The notes under the pieces: generated by a model
What the model saw: the letters and a program-made list of their open reading frames with translations, nothing else
Database searches by the model: none
Told to the model about the DNA's origin: nothing
In this document: positions 21,606 through 32,765 of the stretch, in pieces
Layout of the letters: every line of letters starts with the position of its first letter
Numbering within the stretch: the first letter of the stretch is position 1
Translations under genes and position numbers: made by a program
Assembly (NCBI GenBank): GCA_963855995.1
Contig: OY979721.1
Location: 4,030,001-4,094,000 of the forward strand
DNA: 64,000 bases
Source of the DNA: Muricea muricata
Lineage: Eukaryota; Cnidaria; Anthozoa; Malacalcyonacea; Plexauridae
Direction: 5' to 3'

Positions 21606-21744
21606 AGTTTGCACAGAGCCCCCTCTCTCACCTCACCCTTGAAAGTTCTGGCCGCGTCCCTAAATTATACTGTTCGACTACCATTGCCAGTGACAACTAC
21701 TATTGTTGTAAAAAAAATGATCAAAGGACTGCATAGAAATTCGC

Positions 21745-22221
21745 CAACCTCGTCTCCAGGGTCATCTTTGTGGGCGCGGTGAGGAAATAGATGACCCTGG
21801 TAAAGGCTGTCCTAATCTCCTTGTTCATTGGTTAACACATTTGACCAGTCAGGGTTTGTGACAATAAATGTGATTGGTTTAACGAAATGACAGCATAATA
21901 TTACTTCCTGTTTTCTGCACATTTATTAGGTTGGAGTATATACAACTTGTGGTTGGTGTATCGGATATTCTAAAGTATTTCATTTTCATTATTAAAAAAC
22001 ATTCTTTTAAATATTGTTTTTATGTGAGCGTAAATTTCTGTATACATTGTGAAAATTTGCACGCCAATGCTCTGTGCCAGTGGTAACTTGAGTCAGCGCC
22101 ACATTATTCACTGACGGCGCATGCTCGAAAATCTCCAAGAATCTTGGAGATTTTTACAGCCTTTACCAGGGTCATCTATTTCCTCACCGCGCCTACAAAG
22201 ATGACCCTGGGAACGAGGTTG
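21745..22221. mobile_element. Inverted-repeat element with long ends and 10-bp imperfect duplication
   Basis: A 477-bp element. The ends, over 65 bp each, begin CAACCTCGTCTCCAGGGTCA and continue GGCGCGGTGAGGAAATAGAT. The flanks AGAAATTCGC (21735-21744) and AGAAATGCGC (22222-22231) differ at one base. The ends resemble those of the 137-bp element 140 bp to the left. Confidence 0.75.
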
Positions 22222-23287
22222 AGAAATGCGCATCACTGCGCTGATTACATCGGGATACGGCCTGATTCGCTTTACTTTGGAACCCTAGCTGTAACTTCAG
22301 TTAAATATATTGTTTTCAGGACTTTGTGTTCAGATATTTTAAACAAGAATGATGTCTATGCAACTATCTGTAACCTTTCTAGGGGTACGTAAAGCCGAAA
22401 AATGTTAAAAACAACGTATCTTAAATTACAACGATTTTATATTCCATAAGTAATTCATAAAAAAACCCCCTAAACTTTGTTAAATAACATCCTAACCTAA
22501 GCCAAATTTTAATAACCAAATTATCCTAATCTAAATTTAAAAAGGAGTGTTTAAGAAAGCATGTTATGAGAGCCGTATGTCCGATAATTGTTTGTAGCCC
22601 CCTTTTGACAACACTGTCAGCAAGTCTAAAAGACTCCATCGTTCAAGGCTTAAGAAACTCTAGCTGCTTCGACATTTAAACTAAAATCGCCCACAACTTC
22701 AGATTGTTTTCCATGAAAGGGTGACCTGGTCCCTCTAACTCTCACTTGTACTGCTTTTAAAATTTCAGTTTTAACAGCAAAAATAAGGTAACCATTCAGT
22801 GTTGGTTTGCAAGTCTTAATTGTTATAACCAGAGCTAGAGTTCTTGTTTGAAATATATATAAGTACAATGTCGTGAAATATACATGAAGCGAGGATACAG
22901 GCCAGGGTTCCAAAGTAGAGCATGTCAGGCTGTATCACGCATGTAGCATCAGCAACATTTAGCCTGCGTTTCTAATCCATCCCTTTTATTTTCTACCTTT
23001 AATAGAGTCACCACCAAACTATACTTTAGATTGGTATTTACCCCCTTTAATAACCATAGTTTGTAAGTATACTATGGTCTGCCCATAGTAATAATAGACA
23101 TAGAATGCGTCATCTCAGCAAAAATTTTATTTTCACAAAATGGCAGATTTCGGATTTTTCGGAATTTTGGCTCGGCCCAATCTCCTGTAGCAATGAATAT
23201 CGCGCGGCTCGTTCCAGGAGGAGCAAATCGAATATGGCGTACTTCGAAGGGCACGGTCAGCAAAGTGGAGACACTGTCCATTCTGTA

Positions 23288-23543
23288 CACTGATATGTAT
23301 TAAGACTGGATAGTGCACCGTAATACAAAAGTTTCATTTAGAAAACTGATTTTTAGCAAGCTTTTGCCATAAAACGTAAAACTTTTGTTTCAAAACGTAA
23401 GCTATTCGTCTTGTCATAGAAATCTATAGAATTCGATGCTCAAGTCGGGCCATCCAACATGGCCGCAATTCAAAAAATGTGACGTACTTCTGGCTTCAAA
23501 GCCCAACAATAGATGCGCTATCCAGCTTCAATACATATCAATG
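23288..23543 (+). mobile_element. hAT-type MITE related to family A, just downstream of the GPCR
   Basis: A 256-bp element with inverted ends of about 30 bp (CACTGATATGTATTAAGAC and its partner ending CAATACATATCAATG) and a perfect 8-bp target duplication ATTCTGTA (23280-23287 and 23544-23551). The ends share the pattern CATnGATAT ... GATAGCGCATC with the family A MITEs, suggesting mobilisation by the same transposase. Confidence 0.78.
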
Positions 23544-23592
23544 ATTCTGTATCTATTATTTCTATGAGTCAAACTTGGAAACAGGATGCAGT

Positions 23593-23598
23593 TTTATT
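23593..23598 (-). terminator. Polyadenylation signal of the GPCR gene
   Basis: Minus-strand AATAAA lies about 50 bases after the receptor stop codon, giving a very short 3' untranslated region. A 256-bp MITE (23288-23543) begins about 50 bases further on, so it lies just beyond the likely cleavage site. Confidence 0.55.
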
Positions 23599-23648
23599 GC
23601 AATACATGAGAGTCGTCCCACCTCTTATTTCGTCCAACGCTGATCGAC

Positions 23649-24355
23649 CTATCGCAGGCTCGATTTTAGTTCGACGGTCTCACCGCCGACATCGACGAAG
23701 CGCGACAAAGGTCGCGAAGGACAAAACCACGACTTCGCCAATTGCTTGAAGCCAACTCGGAAATTATCGTTGAATATCCAGTAGATCACTGGGTTCAAAG
23801 CAGAGTTCGCGTGAGACAAAAAGAAGCCGACGAAGGACAAATGTGGCGAGACTTGACATTCTGGCTGGGCGAAAAACATTACGAACTGCGTCACAAATAC
23901 CGGCAACCAACACACAGCAAAAACGACGACAATTATTACCAGCATTTTAATGACTTTGGCCGCTTTTGATCTATCCTTCCGCGCCTTCGTCAGTCCGCTT
24001 CCCGGGGTCTTGTGCCGCCAAAGGAAGAGGCTGATAGCGGAGTATAGAATCGCTATTACTAGCAACGGAAACATGTACATGGAGACAAAGAGGATAACTG
24101 TGTACACTTTGGGTGAAGACTCCTTGTCAAACAATGGTTCCCAGTCTTCGATGCAGAAGGTTTGGTTTGCGATCACGCTAATTTTCATCGCGTATAATGT
24201 AGGGGACTGAAGAAGAACGGCGAGAAACCAGCACAAACCAATCATTATGTTACAACGGCGCTGGTCTATGATTTTTTTGTACGGAAATAAGATCGCGCAG
24301 AATCTATCGATAGCGATACATGCCATTGTGAAAACAGAGCAGGATACAGAGATCC
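23649..24355 (-). CDS. GPCR exon 2 (TM3 to C-terminus)
   Basis: Begins after the acceptor TTTTTTTCAG. It codes for residues 103-336, from ISVSCSVFTMACIAIDRF to VELKSSLR, and ends with TAG at 23651-23649. It carries TM3-TM7 and a short cytoplasmic tail. Confidence 0.95.
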
Positions 24356-26319
24356 CTGAAAAAAATTGTATAAAAGTTTGTACTATATCCAGTGTACTAT
24401 ACATTGCAGAAGAGATTTGAATACTTGATATAATATATCAAACACGAGCGCCAGTGTTTCATCGGGATATCCAAACATCGAGAATGGAGTTGAAAATACG
24501 ACGCGCAGCGAAGTATTTTTGACAAAATAGCAAGCAACGTTTTTGTCAACCCGGACGGCGGCCGGAAGTAAATTGCGTCGTTATAGATGACGAATGATGG
24601 CGTCAGCCGTTCTAGTTTGAAATCAGCAACGGCAGTGAGTAAACTTTCGCGTTCATGATTTCAAACGAGAACGGCTGACGCTATCATTCGCCATCTATAA
24701 CGGCGCAACTTACTTCCGGCTGCCGTTCGTGTTGACAAAAACGTTGCTTGCTTCAGCTCTCTATTGTCTCGAGTGTTTGACCTACCTTCTCAATCGAAAC
24801 AAAAACTACGGATTAACGGTGAAATAAAATGGCGTAAAAAAACTTTATGCTAATTAAGATCGGATATCCAAACCTCCTTCACAGTTATGATTTTCTTTGT
24901 TTTAACTTGATAAATTATTAATGAGTTTGAGAAATTATTATTATCATTTAGATACCCATTTTAGCTAAAAAATACAACAAACCTAGCTGCAATGCAGTAA
25001 AGTTTGCATAAAACTGCGTACAAATATTTAAAAAAAATGTAAGTACAAAACTGATATGAAGATCATACAAGAATTTAAGTAGGCTAATAAGTAATGAAAA
25101 TATTTCCAGTACTGTACAGAGATCGGGTGGCATGCAGAACGAAGATTATCATATAATATGCAACCGAATCACTAGATCTTGACTGGATAACATCGTGAAT
25201 AGTGAGATTTTCAAAACAATAAAAAGACAATGGAACATTTTGATCACTTGATAATGACCGGATAACATGGTCACATGGAGAACAGTGAGATTTTCAAAAC
25301 AATGAACAGACAGTGGCGTTCCCGGCAATGCCAAACGATAGGGCCGCACTTTCTTGGTAGAATTTTCGTTTAATTTGTACGTTTCAGATTTTCTTACTCA
25401 ACTCATAACTTTGGTTATGCAATAATATTTTGAAATATCGAAATTTATAATTGCTAACTTTTTCCTTTGGCTGGCGTTTTCGATTTCTCTATTGGAACAT
25501 TTTGACCACTGGATCATGACTGAGCGACATTGACAAACAGTGAGATTTTCAAAACAATCAACAGACAATGGAACATTCTGATCCCGGGATCACAACAGGA
25601 TGACATGGATCTCCCTAAGATTTTCAAAATAATGAAATATGGAACATTCTGATCACTGGATCATGACAAGATGACACGAATAACAGCGAGATTTTCCAAA
25701 CAATAAAAGGGTGATGAAACATTCAAACAACTGGTTCATAGGTTGAATGGATGACATAGACAACAGTGAGATTTTCAAAACAATGAAAAGGCAAAAAACA
25801 TTTTTATTACAGGATCATGACAGGATTATAAAACAACAGTGAAATTTTGTTTCAAAATGTTTCCGCAGCAATGTTTCTCGATGTGCACAAACTGGAAAAC
25901 ATTGATAAAAAGCATAATGTTTCCACAACAATTTTCCTGAAGTGGACAAGCAGGGAAATACTGACGGAAAACAAAATATTTTTGCAACAATGTTTCCTAG
26001 TTTGCTCCACCTTACCTTGAAGAAATACAACCAATTTACAAGGCACCAATCCGAAAGGCCAACGATGGCCTTGATACAATTGATAAACGATGGGAGGCAT
26101 GGCTGCAATGGTTATCAATATGTCGGCGACAGACATGTTGACGATTTGAAAATTTGTGATAGTTCGCATTTTTTTGTTCTTGTACACGACGCCAATTACA
26201 AAAACGTTTCCGAGAAATGCTACGAAGATTACGAGAGTGTAGGCCAATGTCTTCGCCGCCTTCTCCCCATCCGTGGTTTCTGGTGTAGGTGGGCAAGAAA
26301 AGTTGGTTAAATTTGACAT
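23649..26319 (-). CDS. Class A GPCR, neuropeptide FF/QRFP/orexin-receptor-like, two exons
   Basis: A complete 336-residue rhodopsin-family receptor, expected at the plasma membrane to bind a peptide and couple to G proteins. Exon 1 is 26319-26016 and exon 2 is 24355-23649, with a 1660-bp phase-1 GT-AG intron between them. An in-frame TAA lies 18 bases before the ATG, which fixes the start. Visible hallmarks are two N-glycosylation sites (N3, N6), TM1 with LGNVF (36-40), TM2 with MSVADI (62-67), WPFG then Cys94 at the top of TM3, DRF (118-120) in place of DRY, Cys169 in the second extracellular loop, FAVCWLP (247-253) in TM6, NPVIY (289-293) in TM7, and Cys313 as a possible palmitoylation site. 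The WPFGxxxCK and NSALNPVIYW style is typical of the peptide-receptor (beta) group, including NPFF, NPY, tachykinin and orexin receptors. The ligand cannot be told from sequence. Confidence 0.95.
24528..24763. mobile_element. Foldback MITE, family C copy 2, in the GPCR intron
   Basis: A full-length relative of 7127-7372, with the same CGTTTTTGTCAAC, GGACGGCGGCCGGAAGTAA and inverted partners. The left end has lost the GAGAGTTTAA segment (TAGCAAGC against TAGAGAGTTTAAGCAAGC). It lies wholly inside the receptor intron. Confidence 0.72.
25165..25850. repeat. Minisatellite in the GPCR intron, about 85-bp unit
   Basis: Irregular copies of a unit containing AACAGTGAGATTTTCAAAAC and GGAACATTCTGATCACTGGA, then TCATGACAGGATGACA. 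Clusters lie at 25165-25320 and 25490-25850, separated by about 170 bp of unrelated sequence. Confidence 0.7.
25850..26000. repeat. Short tandem repeat next to GPCR exon 1
   Basis: About two and a half copies of a 60-65-bp unit with AATGTTTCCACAACAAT and a GGAAAACATTGATAAAAA-like segment. It ends about 15 bp from the splice donor of exon 1. Confidence 0.6.
26016..26319 (-). CDS. GPCR exon 1 (N-terminus to start of TM3)
   Basis: Codes for residues 1-101, ending VVFLQ, plus one base. The donor is CAAG followed by GTAAGG. Reading past it gives a frame that leaves the receptor family at once, which confirms the splice. The joined codon GGG gives FLQ-G-ISVSC, continuous through TM3. Confidence 0.95.
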
Positions 26320-26780
26320 CGGTATTATGGTTAGCTTAAGAAAATCACGTTGTTGTGACCAATTCTGGAAGTTTAGCGATAACCCTAGAAGAATAGAGAG
26401 ACGTTATTGTTGGTTACAAAAGTTTTCAGAGCTAGGCGAAACTACTGTCATTCTGCTGGCTGGGAGGGGGAGTCTGGTAAATTTTTGGAGCAAAGCTCGC
26501 GTTGAAAGGTATCGACCCCCTGCTAAATTTATAAGCGATCGATAGAAGCAGGTTTTCCAGCATGAAAAAAATTGAATGAAGTCACGACTGCTGACATCAC
26601 AGGGTGATTGCCTGAAGATTGTGAGACCGAAGGGCACCCCACGAACATCAGTTACAATCAAACTGGAACGTTAACTGAATGCAAGAGTCCGCTAATGAGT
26701 TGAACTGCCACATAATTAAGCCTAATATTGGATCGTATATCAAATTTTATAGCATAAAAAAATGAAGAAAGATCCTACGA

Positions 26781-26975
26781 GGGCACAAGCTGCACAAGAA
26801 CTTCAACAAGAACAAAGTTAAAGTCAGTTACGGATGCACAATCAGCGCAGCCAATACATCAACAGTCACAACAAAAAGTTCCTAGAAAGCCAACCCAGTA
26901 ACACGACCGCAAGATGCAATTGCAGAGTAAAAGATTCCTGCCCACTCCAAGGAAAATGCCAGACGGAAAACGTGG
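26781..26975 (+). pseudogene. Decayed Penelope-like retroelement fragment (linker before GIY-YIG domain)
   Basis: Frame 1 from 26781 reads GHKLHKNFNKNKVKVSYGC. After a frameshift, the frame starting at 26834 reads INSHNKKFL and then CNCRVKDSCPLQGKC followed by NVVY. The order HKLHK..NKVKVSY, NSHNKK, then CNC..CPL.GKC and xVVY is what I know from the segment between the reverse transcriptase and the GIY-YIG endonuclease in Penelope-like elements. The frameshift, and the collapse into a (TA)n run where the endonuclease should begin, show it is dead. It lies about 460 bp upstream of the GPCR start codon, on the opposite strand. Confidence 0.6.
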
Positions 26976-26994
26976 TTTATATATATATATATAT
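26974..26994. repeat. (TA)n microsatellite
   Basis: A run of about ten TA units following the Penelope-like fragment. Confidence 0.7.
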
Positions 26995-29900
26995 AAGAAA
27001 TATATTTAAAAAGCAAACGCAATTGCGTATAAAATACGGCAAATTTCACTTCAAAGTTGTAAACACTTTTCTTTTGTGCATGTCGCGTACCTTATTGCGA
27101 TTTAAGTCACGCTGGTTGCTGGCTCGCGATCCAAGACACTTCGTATTTTTCGATGTATTTATTAAGTACAAATATTTATACTTGTTTAGTGCACGTCGAT
27201 TTACAATAATATTATTTAGAAGTAGCCAACACACTTGCGCTTCATCAATTCACTCACTTCAACACTCTTCATGCGACTCACGCGCTCCACAATGCGAACT
27301 CAACGAACACACACAACTATATCCATACCACCTAACTCACATTCACTTTTGACCTCTATTATACTATCAGAACAGGAATACATATTTTACTACCACAAGT
27401 TTTTTTACGTAAATGGAACATGTTTACTGATATATTGTTCTTATTTTGTGGTGCATAATCTTACCACAATCTATCACACGATCCCATTAGTCATGTCCGT
27501 GACGTCCTTATGTGGGATTGGGTGTTACCATTGTAAGGCAAAATTTATGTCCTATCACGTTTTCGATCATGCATGCTACTATATGATTACAGCAATGTTT
27601 TTATCTAGATATATATTTTTAGCACATCACACATAGACCGCTTTTACGACAGTGCAGACTGCTGCAGAGTATTGGATTATGTAGCAACACAAAGGCTGTG
27701 GGGTTCTGTCCCACCATGGTAGGATATATTTTTTCAACTTGTCTAATGCATGTAGATACTGTATATAGCTACTTAGCTTTAAAACACCAATAAACCTGAA
27801 TCATGAGTACATATATAACATAAGCACATTGCAAGTATATAGAACATTTTTTAAGTTACTGAATGGTTTAGTACTACAAAACTCTGTGAGAAAAACTTGA
27901 TTGTTGTTCAGGTATTCAGCTTATTATCAAGTTATGTCTTTAGAAAAATAGCTACTTAAGCCATTAAAAAGTCAACCTGAGCAAAGACTGTCTGGAAATG
28001 CTGCTTGCTGTATGATCATGATGCTATATCCGTGATACGCAATGATACTTTGGAACCCCTTCAGGGCTTCATAACTTTCATACTTACACATTTTAAACAA
28101 GAACAGAAATGTCTATAAAACTATCGAATCAAAAATCTTTTTTTTCGATGTAACAAAGCCATGCACAAACCAACTTGAGTGCTTGTGTTATCTTTAACAC
28201 AGAAATATCGCCATTGCATGTTTCTTAGTTTTACTTGTGCTGTTTATATAGTTAAAAAATTTATTGATGATTTTCGATTATAGTTCTTAATCTCTATACT
28301 TTAAGATAAAATCACAATCAGGTGATATACAAAACATAATAAATCCGTTATCGGGCACTAAACCTTATTGTTGGAACGAATAACTTTTTTGCTAACTGTA
28401 ATATTTTTGAGCAGTACAAAAATATATCATTATTTTAAAATATACATACACAAACCGACTATATCGTATATTTCATTTCGTGAGATAAATTTGAAAACTT
28501 ACTGAAGAAAAGAAAGGAGAAGCTGACGATTGGCTTCGAGAAGAGACGAATCTTCGCTGAACATGAAAAAGCAAACGGAAAATTAGATTCAAAATCCAGC
28601 ATAAAGCAAGTTCACTGTAATCTTGTCTTGAACCGCATTTTTGTTTGCATTTATAGTCTTCATATTTGCATAAGTTAAACGGGTAGTATATTTTCCACAC
28701 TGTTAATAAAGGCTTTCTCGGCAGGGTTATTAATTGAAACATATTTAAATTTGATTTAAATACAGTTGCAGAATAATATTTGCAAAAAGCCGCGAGGTGA
28801 TTGGTCGAAACGCGTCGCTTGTTTGCGCCTCTTGAAATTATATCCAAAGGTGTTCACAATTTTTACTGTAAATTGTTTTTCATCCCCACCTTGAATTGGG
28901 TCGAAATAATTATTTCGCAAGAAAGCTGTCAGATTCAAATTATCGAAGCAAATTATGACATGTGCCGAGTTCATTTCGTGTAATCAAAGAAAAAGGTTCA
29001 AAGGCCGCGTGACGGTAATAAGTATTTTATACACAGCAAATTGGACAATTTGCGTTTGTTTTAAACTTTGACGAAGTCTATCGTCACATCTACAAAGAGC
29101 GTTTTAACCTTGATAACATCGCAAAGTTTGTTGGCGAAATGTTGTCAGTTATAGTTATCTTCTTATGAAGTTTAATTTATGCAATGCGCAGATAAAATTA
29201 CAATTTCAGGCGCGAAAACGGTATCTTTTTCTGCGCCTATTGCAAATATATGCAAAATTAGCAAACTTCGCACGACTATATTTTCTGTATTGTACAATAT
29301 TTTGCCACTAAATTTTGCAGTTTTACCAATTTTAAGATGCTTTTTCGAGCTGCTGGGAAAGACTTGCCCAGATCCAAATTTAATGGCTCGTGCAATTTGT
29401 CTATTCAAGTCCGAATTATATAGCGCTGTCCACTCTTGTTTTCAACACTCCAAAACATAAAAGGTTGACATAACTCTTGCGATTTTAAATGAACCTCAAG
29501 ATTTTGATTCACAAACACCTTTAAGGCACTCAAAAAATTTAATTTATTAATATTTTAGTAACTCTTTATAGTTTAAAGAAATTGAAGCAAATTCTCAATT
29601 TGCCCACATAAACAAATAGATTTACTCATAATAGATTTCAATAGATATTAATTTTCCTCGAGTTCTAAACCAAAATATTGTTGGATTTTCAGATTGAGAA
29701 CCGTAAATGTGCAGACAGCGCACAAAGTTGCAGGAAACGTTAAGAGCTCAAATTGGAGCAAGGAATATATAAGATGTTTCGTTATCTCTAAGGAAAAGCC
29801 CCAATGGTTCGTTCAATGTCTTATCTCTGCCACTGGTGCTCTCCATTGAACTGTCGCTTTAAACTATCCATGCATACTGTAAAAATAGCTATTACAGTGC

Positions 29901-30585
29901 TTGATTTAAAGCAACGTAGCTATGCGAGCTTATTTTTGAGATCTTTGTAACCACTTCCGACAATTAATTGGCTTGGTAATATTTAAAAAGTATTTTGCGA
30001 GCATTTTAAATGTCTTCAAAAATGACTCATTTTATACTGGCCCATCTTGCGAGCTTATTTACGAAGACGAATTCAACATAGATGGACTTTACGCATGTAA
30101 AATCAAGTTAAGGTTTTGTGGGAAGCAACGTAGATCTTTATCACATGTAACAAACACGGCCATCATTTCCTTCGTGTTTTGTGCATTATGGCCTAATACG
30201 TTTTTGGAACCTATACTGATTAAAAAACTCAACTATACAAAATGTCATTTGGTTTAAGGCATGCTATGTCAAAAATTGATGGAAGCAGAACAATCATGCA
30301 AACATATCTATGTTACACAACGGAAAATGTTTGCTGAAAAAAATACATTAGTAAAGAATTGAGATGATGAAAAAAAACATCACAAAAATTAAATTTGATG
30401 AATAAGACAATCAGTAAACAATTTCGTTCAAACTACGAAAGATAAGCAAGATACATCATTAGAATTGATATAGCTTTCTAGATAAATAAACTCTGCTTAG
30501 TAAAGTTGAATCAATAACAGATCTTCCCTACTGCCCTTACGAAAAAAACCACATGAAAAAACCCACATGTGAATCACGTGTGAAA
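26990..30585. other. AT-rich intergenic stretch, no gene seen
   Basis: Mostly AT-rich sequence with stop codons in all frames. Two spots are slightly suggestive only: a 54-base exon-like piece at 28503-28556 on the minus strand, and open frames on both strands around 29172-29460. Neither was recognised. Confidence 0.5.
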
Positions 30586-30589
30586 TTGG

Positions 30590-31060
30590 AACTAGAGAGA
30601 CAATTTAGAACTGGTAGAGTTATCACTTTAGTTTAGTTCAGGTTTCCACCTGTAGTATCACTGGATCAACAAGAGACGATCCTTACTGGACCTCTAGAAA
30701 GAATAGTTTAGAGCTGATAGAGCTATGCAGCATAAATAAAGTTAGTTTGCTTTATTTTTCGTCCTGTAGTAACACTTGATCATTAAGAGATAATCCCTAC
30801 TGGACCTATGAGAAGAACAGTTTAAAACTGATAGAGCTTTCCAGCATAAATAAGGTTACTTTGGTTTATTAGGTTTCCTCCTGTAGTAACACTGGATTAA
30901 TGATGCACTATGAATACAGTTTAGAACTGGTAAAGTTATCTATCCAGTATAAAGACGATTTAGGTTTCCTTTTGAAGCAAAACTCGATCAAAAAGAGAAG
31001 ATTAGGAAAAACATTCTAAAACTGATATAGTTCAGTTCTACCCAGTTTAGTCCTAGGCTA
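30590..31060 (+). repeat. Tandem repeat family D, array 1 (about 100-bp unit)
   Basis: Four to five copies of a unit with TTTCCTCCTGTAGTAACACT, then GGATCAATAAGAGACGATCC, TTACTGGACCTCTAG and CAGTTTAGAACTGATAGAG. The same unit recurs singly at 36.5 kb and as an inverted array at 57.4 kb. No open frame runs through it. Confidence 0.72.
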
Positions 31061-31194
31061 CCAGAATAAAACTTTGTTGTATTACAGATCAATGCCTGAT
31101 GTGACTATTCATGTCTGTTCAAACCAAAATTATATCGTATACAGCGAATACGCATATATCGTATACCAGGATTGGTAACTTGGCTTTTTTAAGA

Positions 31195-31710
31195 CCAAAT
31201 ATATCGATTTTGGCTTTTTTATTTCTTGCTTGGCCTTAAAAAAATGTTTGGTCTTTTGGCTTTATTTTGGCTTTTTTATCGAGTGACAAAATTTATGTAA
31301 AAACTGCCAATGCCGTAGACAGTAGCGTAGCCAGCCCGACGATTTAGTCCCGCTATGCAAATTTCAAATCATTGTAATTATTCATTTCTTTAGAAATTGT
31401 TGTTTTTACAGTCAATGAACACGAAAATATTTGCATAGCGGGACTAAATCGTCGGGCTGGCTACGCTACTGGCCGTAGACACATTCGTGTAAATACGCGT
31501 TATTTTATGTATGTGCTCAACATAAAACTGTTTCATTTTTTGTGAAGTTGAAGACTTTGGAACTTAAATTTAGAATACTAGAAATTAGCTGGACCAAATT
31601 TGATTGATACCATGTCAAAACATTGATAAAATTTGGCCCTTTTTGGCTTTTTTGGAAAAAAAAGTTTGGCCTTATTTTGTTAAATTTGGCCTTTTTTAAA
31701 ACGCCATTTG
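31195..31710. repeat. TTTGGCTTTTTT-rich low-complexity stretch
   Basis: Many copies of TTGGCTTTTTT and TTGGCCTTT, split by the MITE at 31320-31471. No coding signal. Confidence 0.5.
31320..31471. mobile_element. hAT-type MITE with perfect 8-bp target duplication
   Basis: A 152-bp element. The ends are CAGTAGCGTAGCCAGCCCGA and its exact complement, with arms of about 43 bp. It is flanked by GCCGTAGA on both sides (31312-31319 and 31472-31479). The CAG start and 8-bp duplication are hAT hallmarks. The identical arms suggest a recent insertion. Confidence 0.85.
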
Positions 31711-31799
31711 GCTTTGTGCATGCGCAAAAGCCTACCAACCCTGTCGTATATACAGCGAATCACCCCAATGGCACCATCTCAAACCCGGTTTTTTATCAA

Positions 31800-32050
31800 C
31801 GTTGACTGAATCCGGAATCCAATCAGTAACACCCTGATTCTAAGGAATCCAGAATCTTAATGACTGATAAGTTCGGACTCTACTGCAGATTTGTATAATC
31901 TGGAATCCAAACAGTGGAATCCAGATTACAAGAACGCTGAGGGATCCAGTATCCTGATTCCTGGTCACTTTAGATTCCACCACAGATCTGTAATCTAGCT
32001 GGAGTCCAAGTATTGGAATCCAGACTCCGACAGGAAGGATCCGGAATTCA
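31800..32050. repeat. GGAATCCAGA-rich irregular repeat
   Basis: Repeated GGAATCCAGA/TCTGGATTCC-type words in both orientations, without a fixed period. No gene seen. Confidence 0.45.
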
Positions 32051-32394
32051 AAGAGCTCTTGGATTACCAAATATAAGGCGAAGCAGATATCATACTTGTT
32101 ATAATTCAATAGCAAATTAGCTAGCAATGTAACATATATTTCTGCCCACACGTGCCATTTTTGAAGTCCTAAGTAATTCAGTCTTTCAAACCAAGTTAAA
32201 AATAAATCGCTCTACTTTAAACGATGATTTATCCGTTTGACATGTTATTGCAAATTCTTCATTTCGATTAGAACTAATTACAACTCCTTACATTTTAGTG
32301 TAGACCTTGAACTGGAGAACCTACCAGCTTTGATAACGGGTATGTCACTTGATGAAAGCTGAGAAGCGAGAAAAAGGTTATTCAACTTTCGTAA

Positions 32395-32765
32395 GAGTTG
32401 CATGAGAGTTGATAAGCAAGAGTCCTGGTCAAACGAGATCTAGGACTCATGTTGACGAGAGTTTTAACGAGCAAGAGGTTTCTCAGATCGTATGTGAAGC
32501 GATCGAGACCAGTTAAAATTTACATGAGAGTTGACGAAAAGTTAAGAAGCGAGAGTTTGTATCAGAGCCCTCAACTCTCGTTTCTCAACTCTCATGCACC
32601 CCGCTTGATCTCGTTTGACCAAGACATGAGAGTTGAAAAACTCTCATACAAACTCTTGCTTCTCAAGTCGTTTGACAGAGACATGAGAGCTAAAAAACTG
32701 GAGCTCTCGTACAAACACTCGCTCCTCAACTCCATCAAGTCTCATCCGCTACAATCCCTCGTGTA
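32395..32765. repeat. GAGAGTTGA-type palindromic repeat, copy 1
   Basis: Alternating ATGAGAGTTGACGAAAAG-like and CTCAACTCTCATGCA-like words with AAGCGAGAGTTTGTAT. The same composition recurs at 59960-60310. Confidence 0.55.

Noticed and set aside
25942-26310. 122-codon plus-strand frame
   Set aside because: It is antisense to GPCR exon 1, whose family identity is clear.
27046-27640. Possible solo LTR on the minus strand (TATAAATA, AATAAA, TGT...ACA)
   Set aside because: No target duplication at any TG/CA boundary tried, and no second LTR or primer-binding site.
29172-29460. Minus-strand frame reading LNRQIARAIKFGSGQ, thought of as a LINE reverse-transcriptase tail
   Set aside because: Only NRQIARA fits; the following residues do not match any reverse-transcriptase motif, and the opposite strand is equally open.
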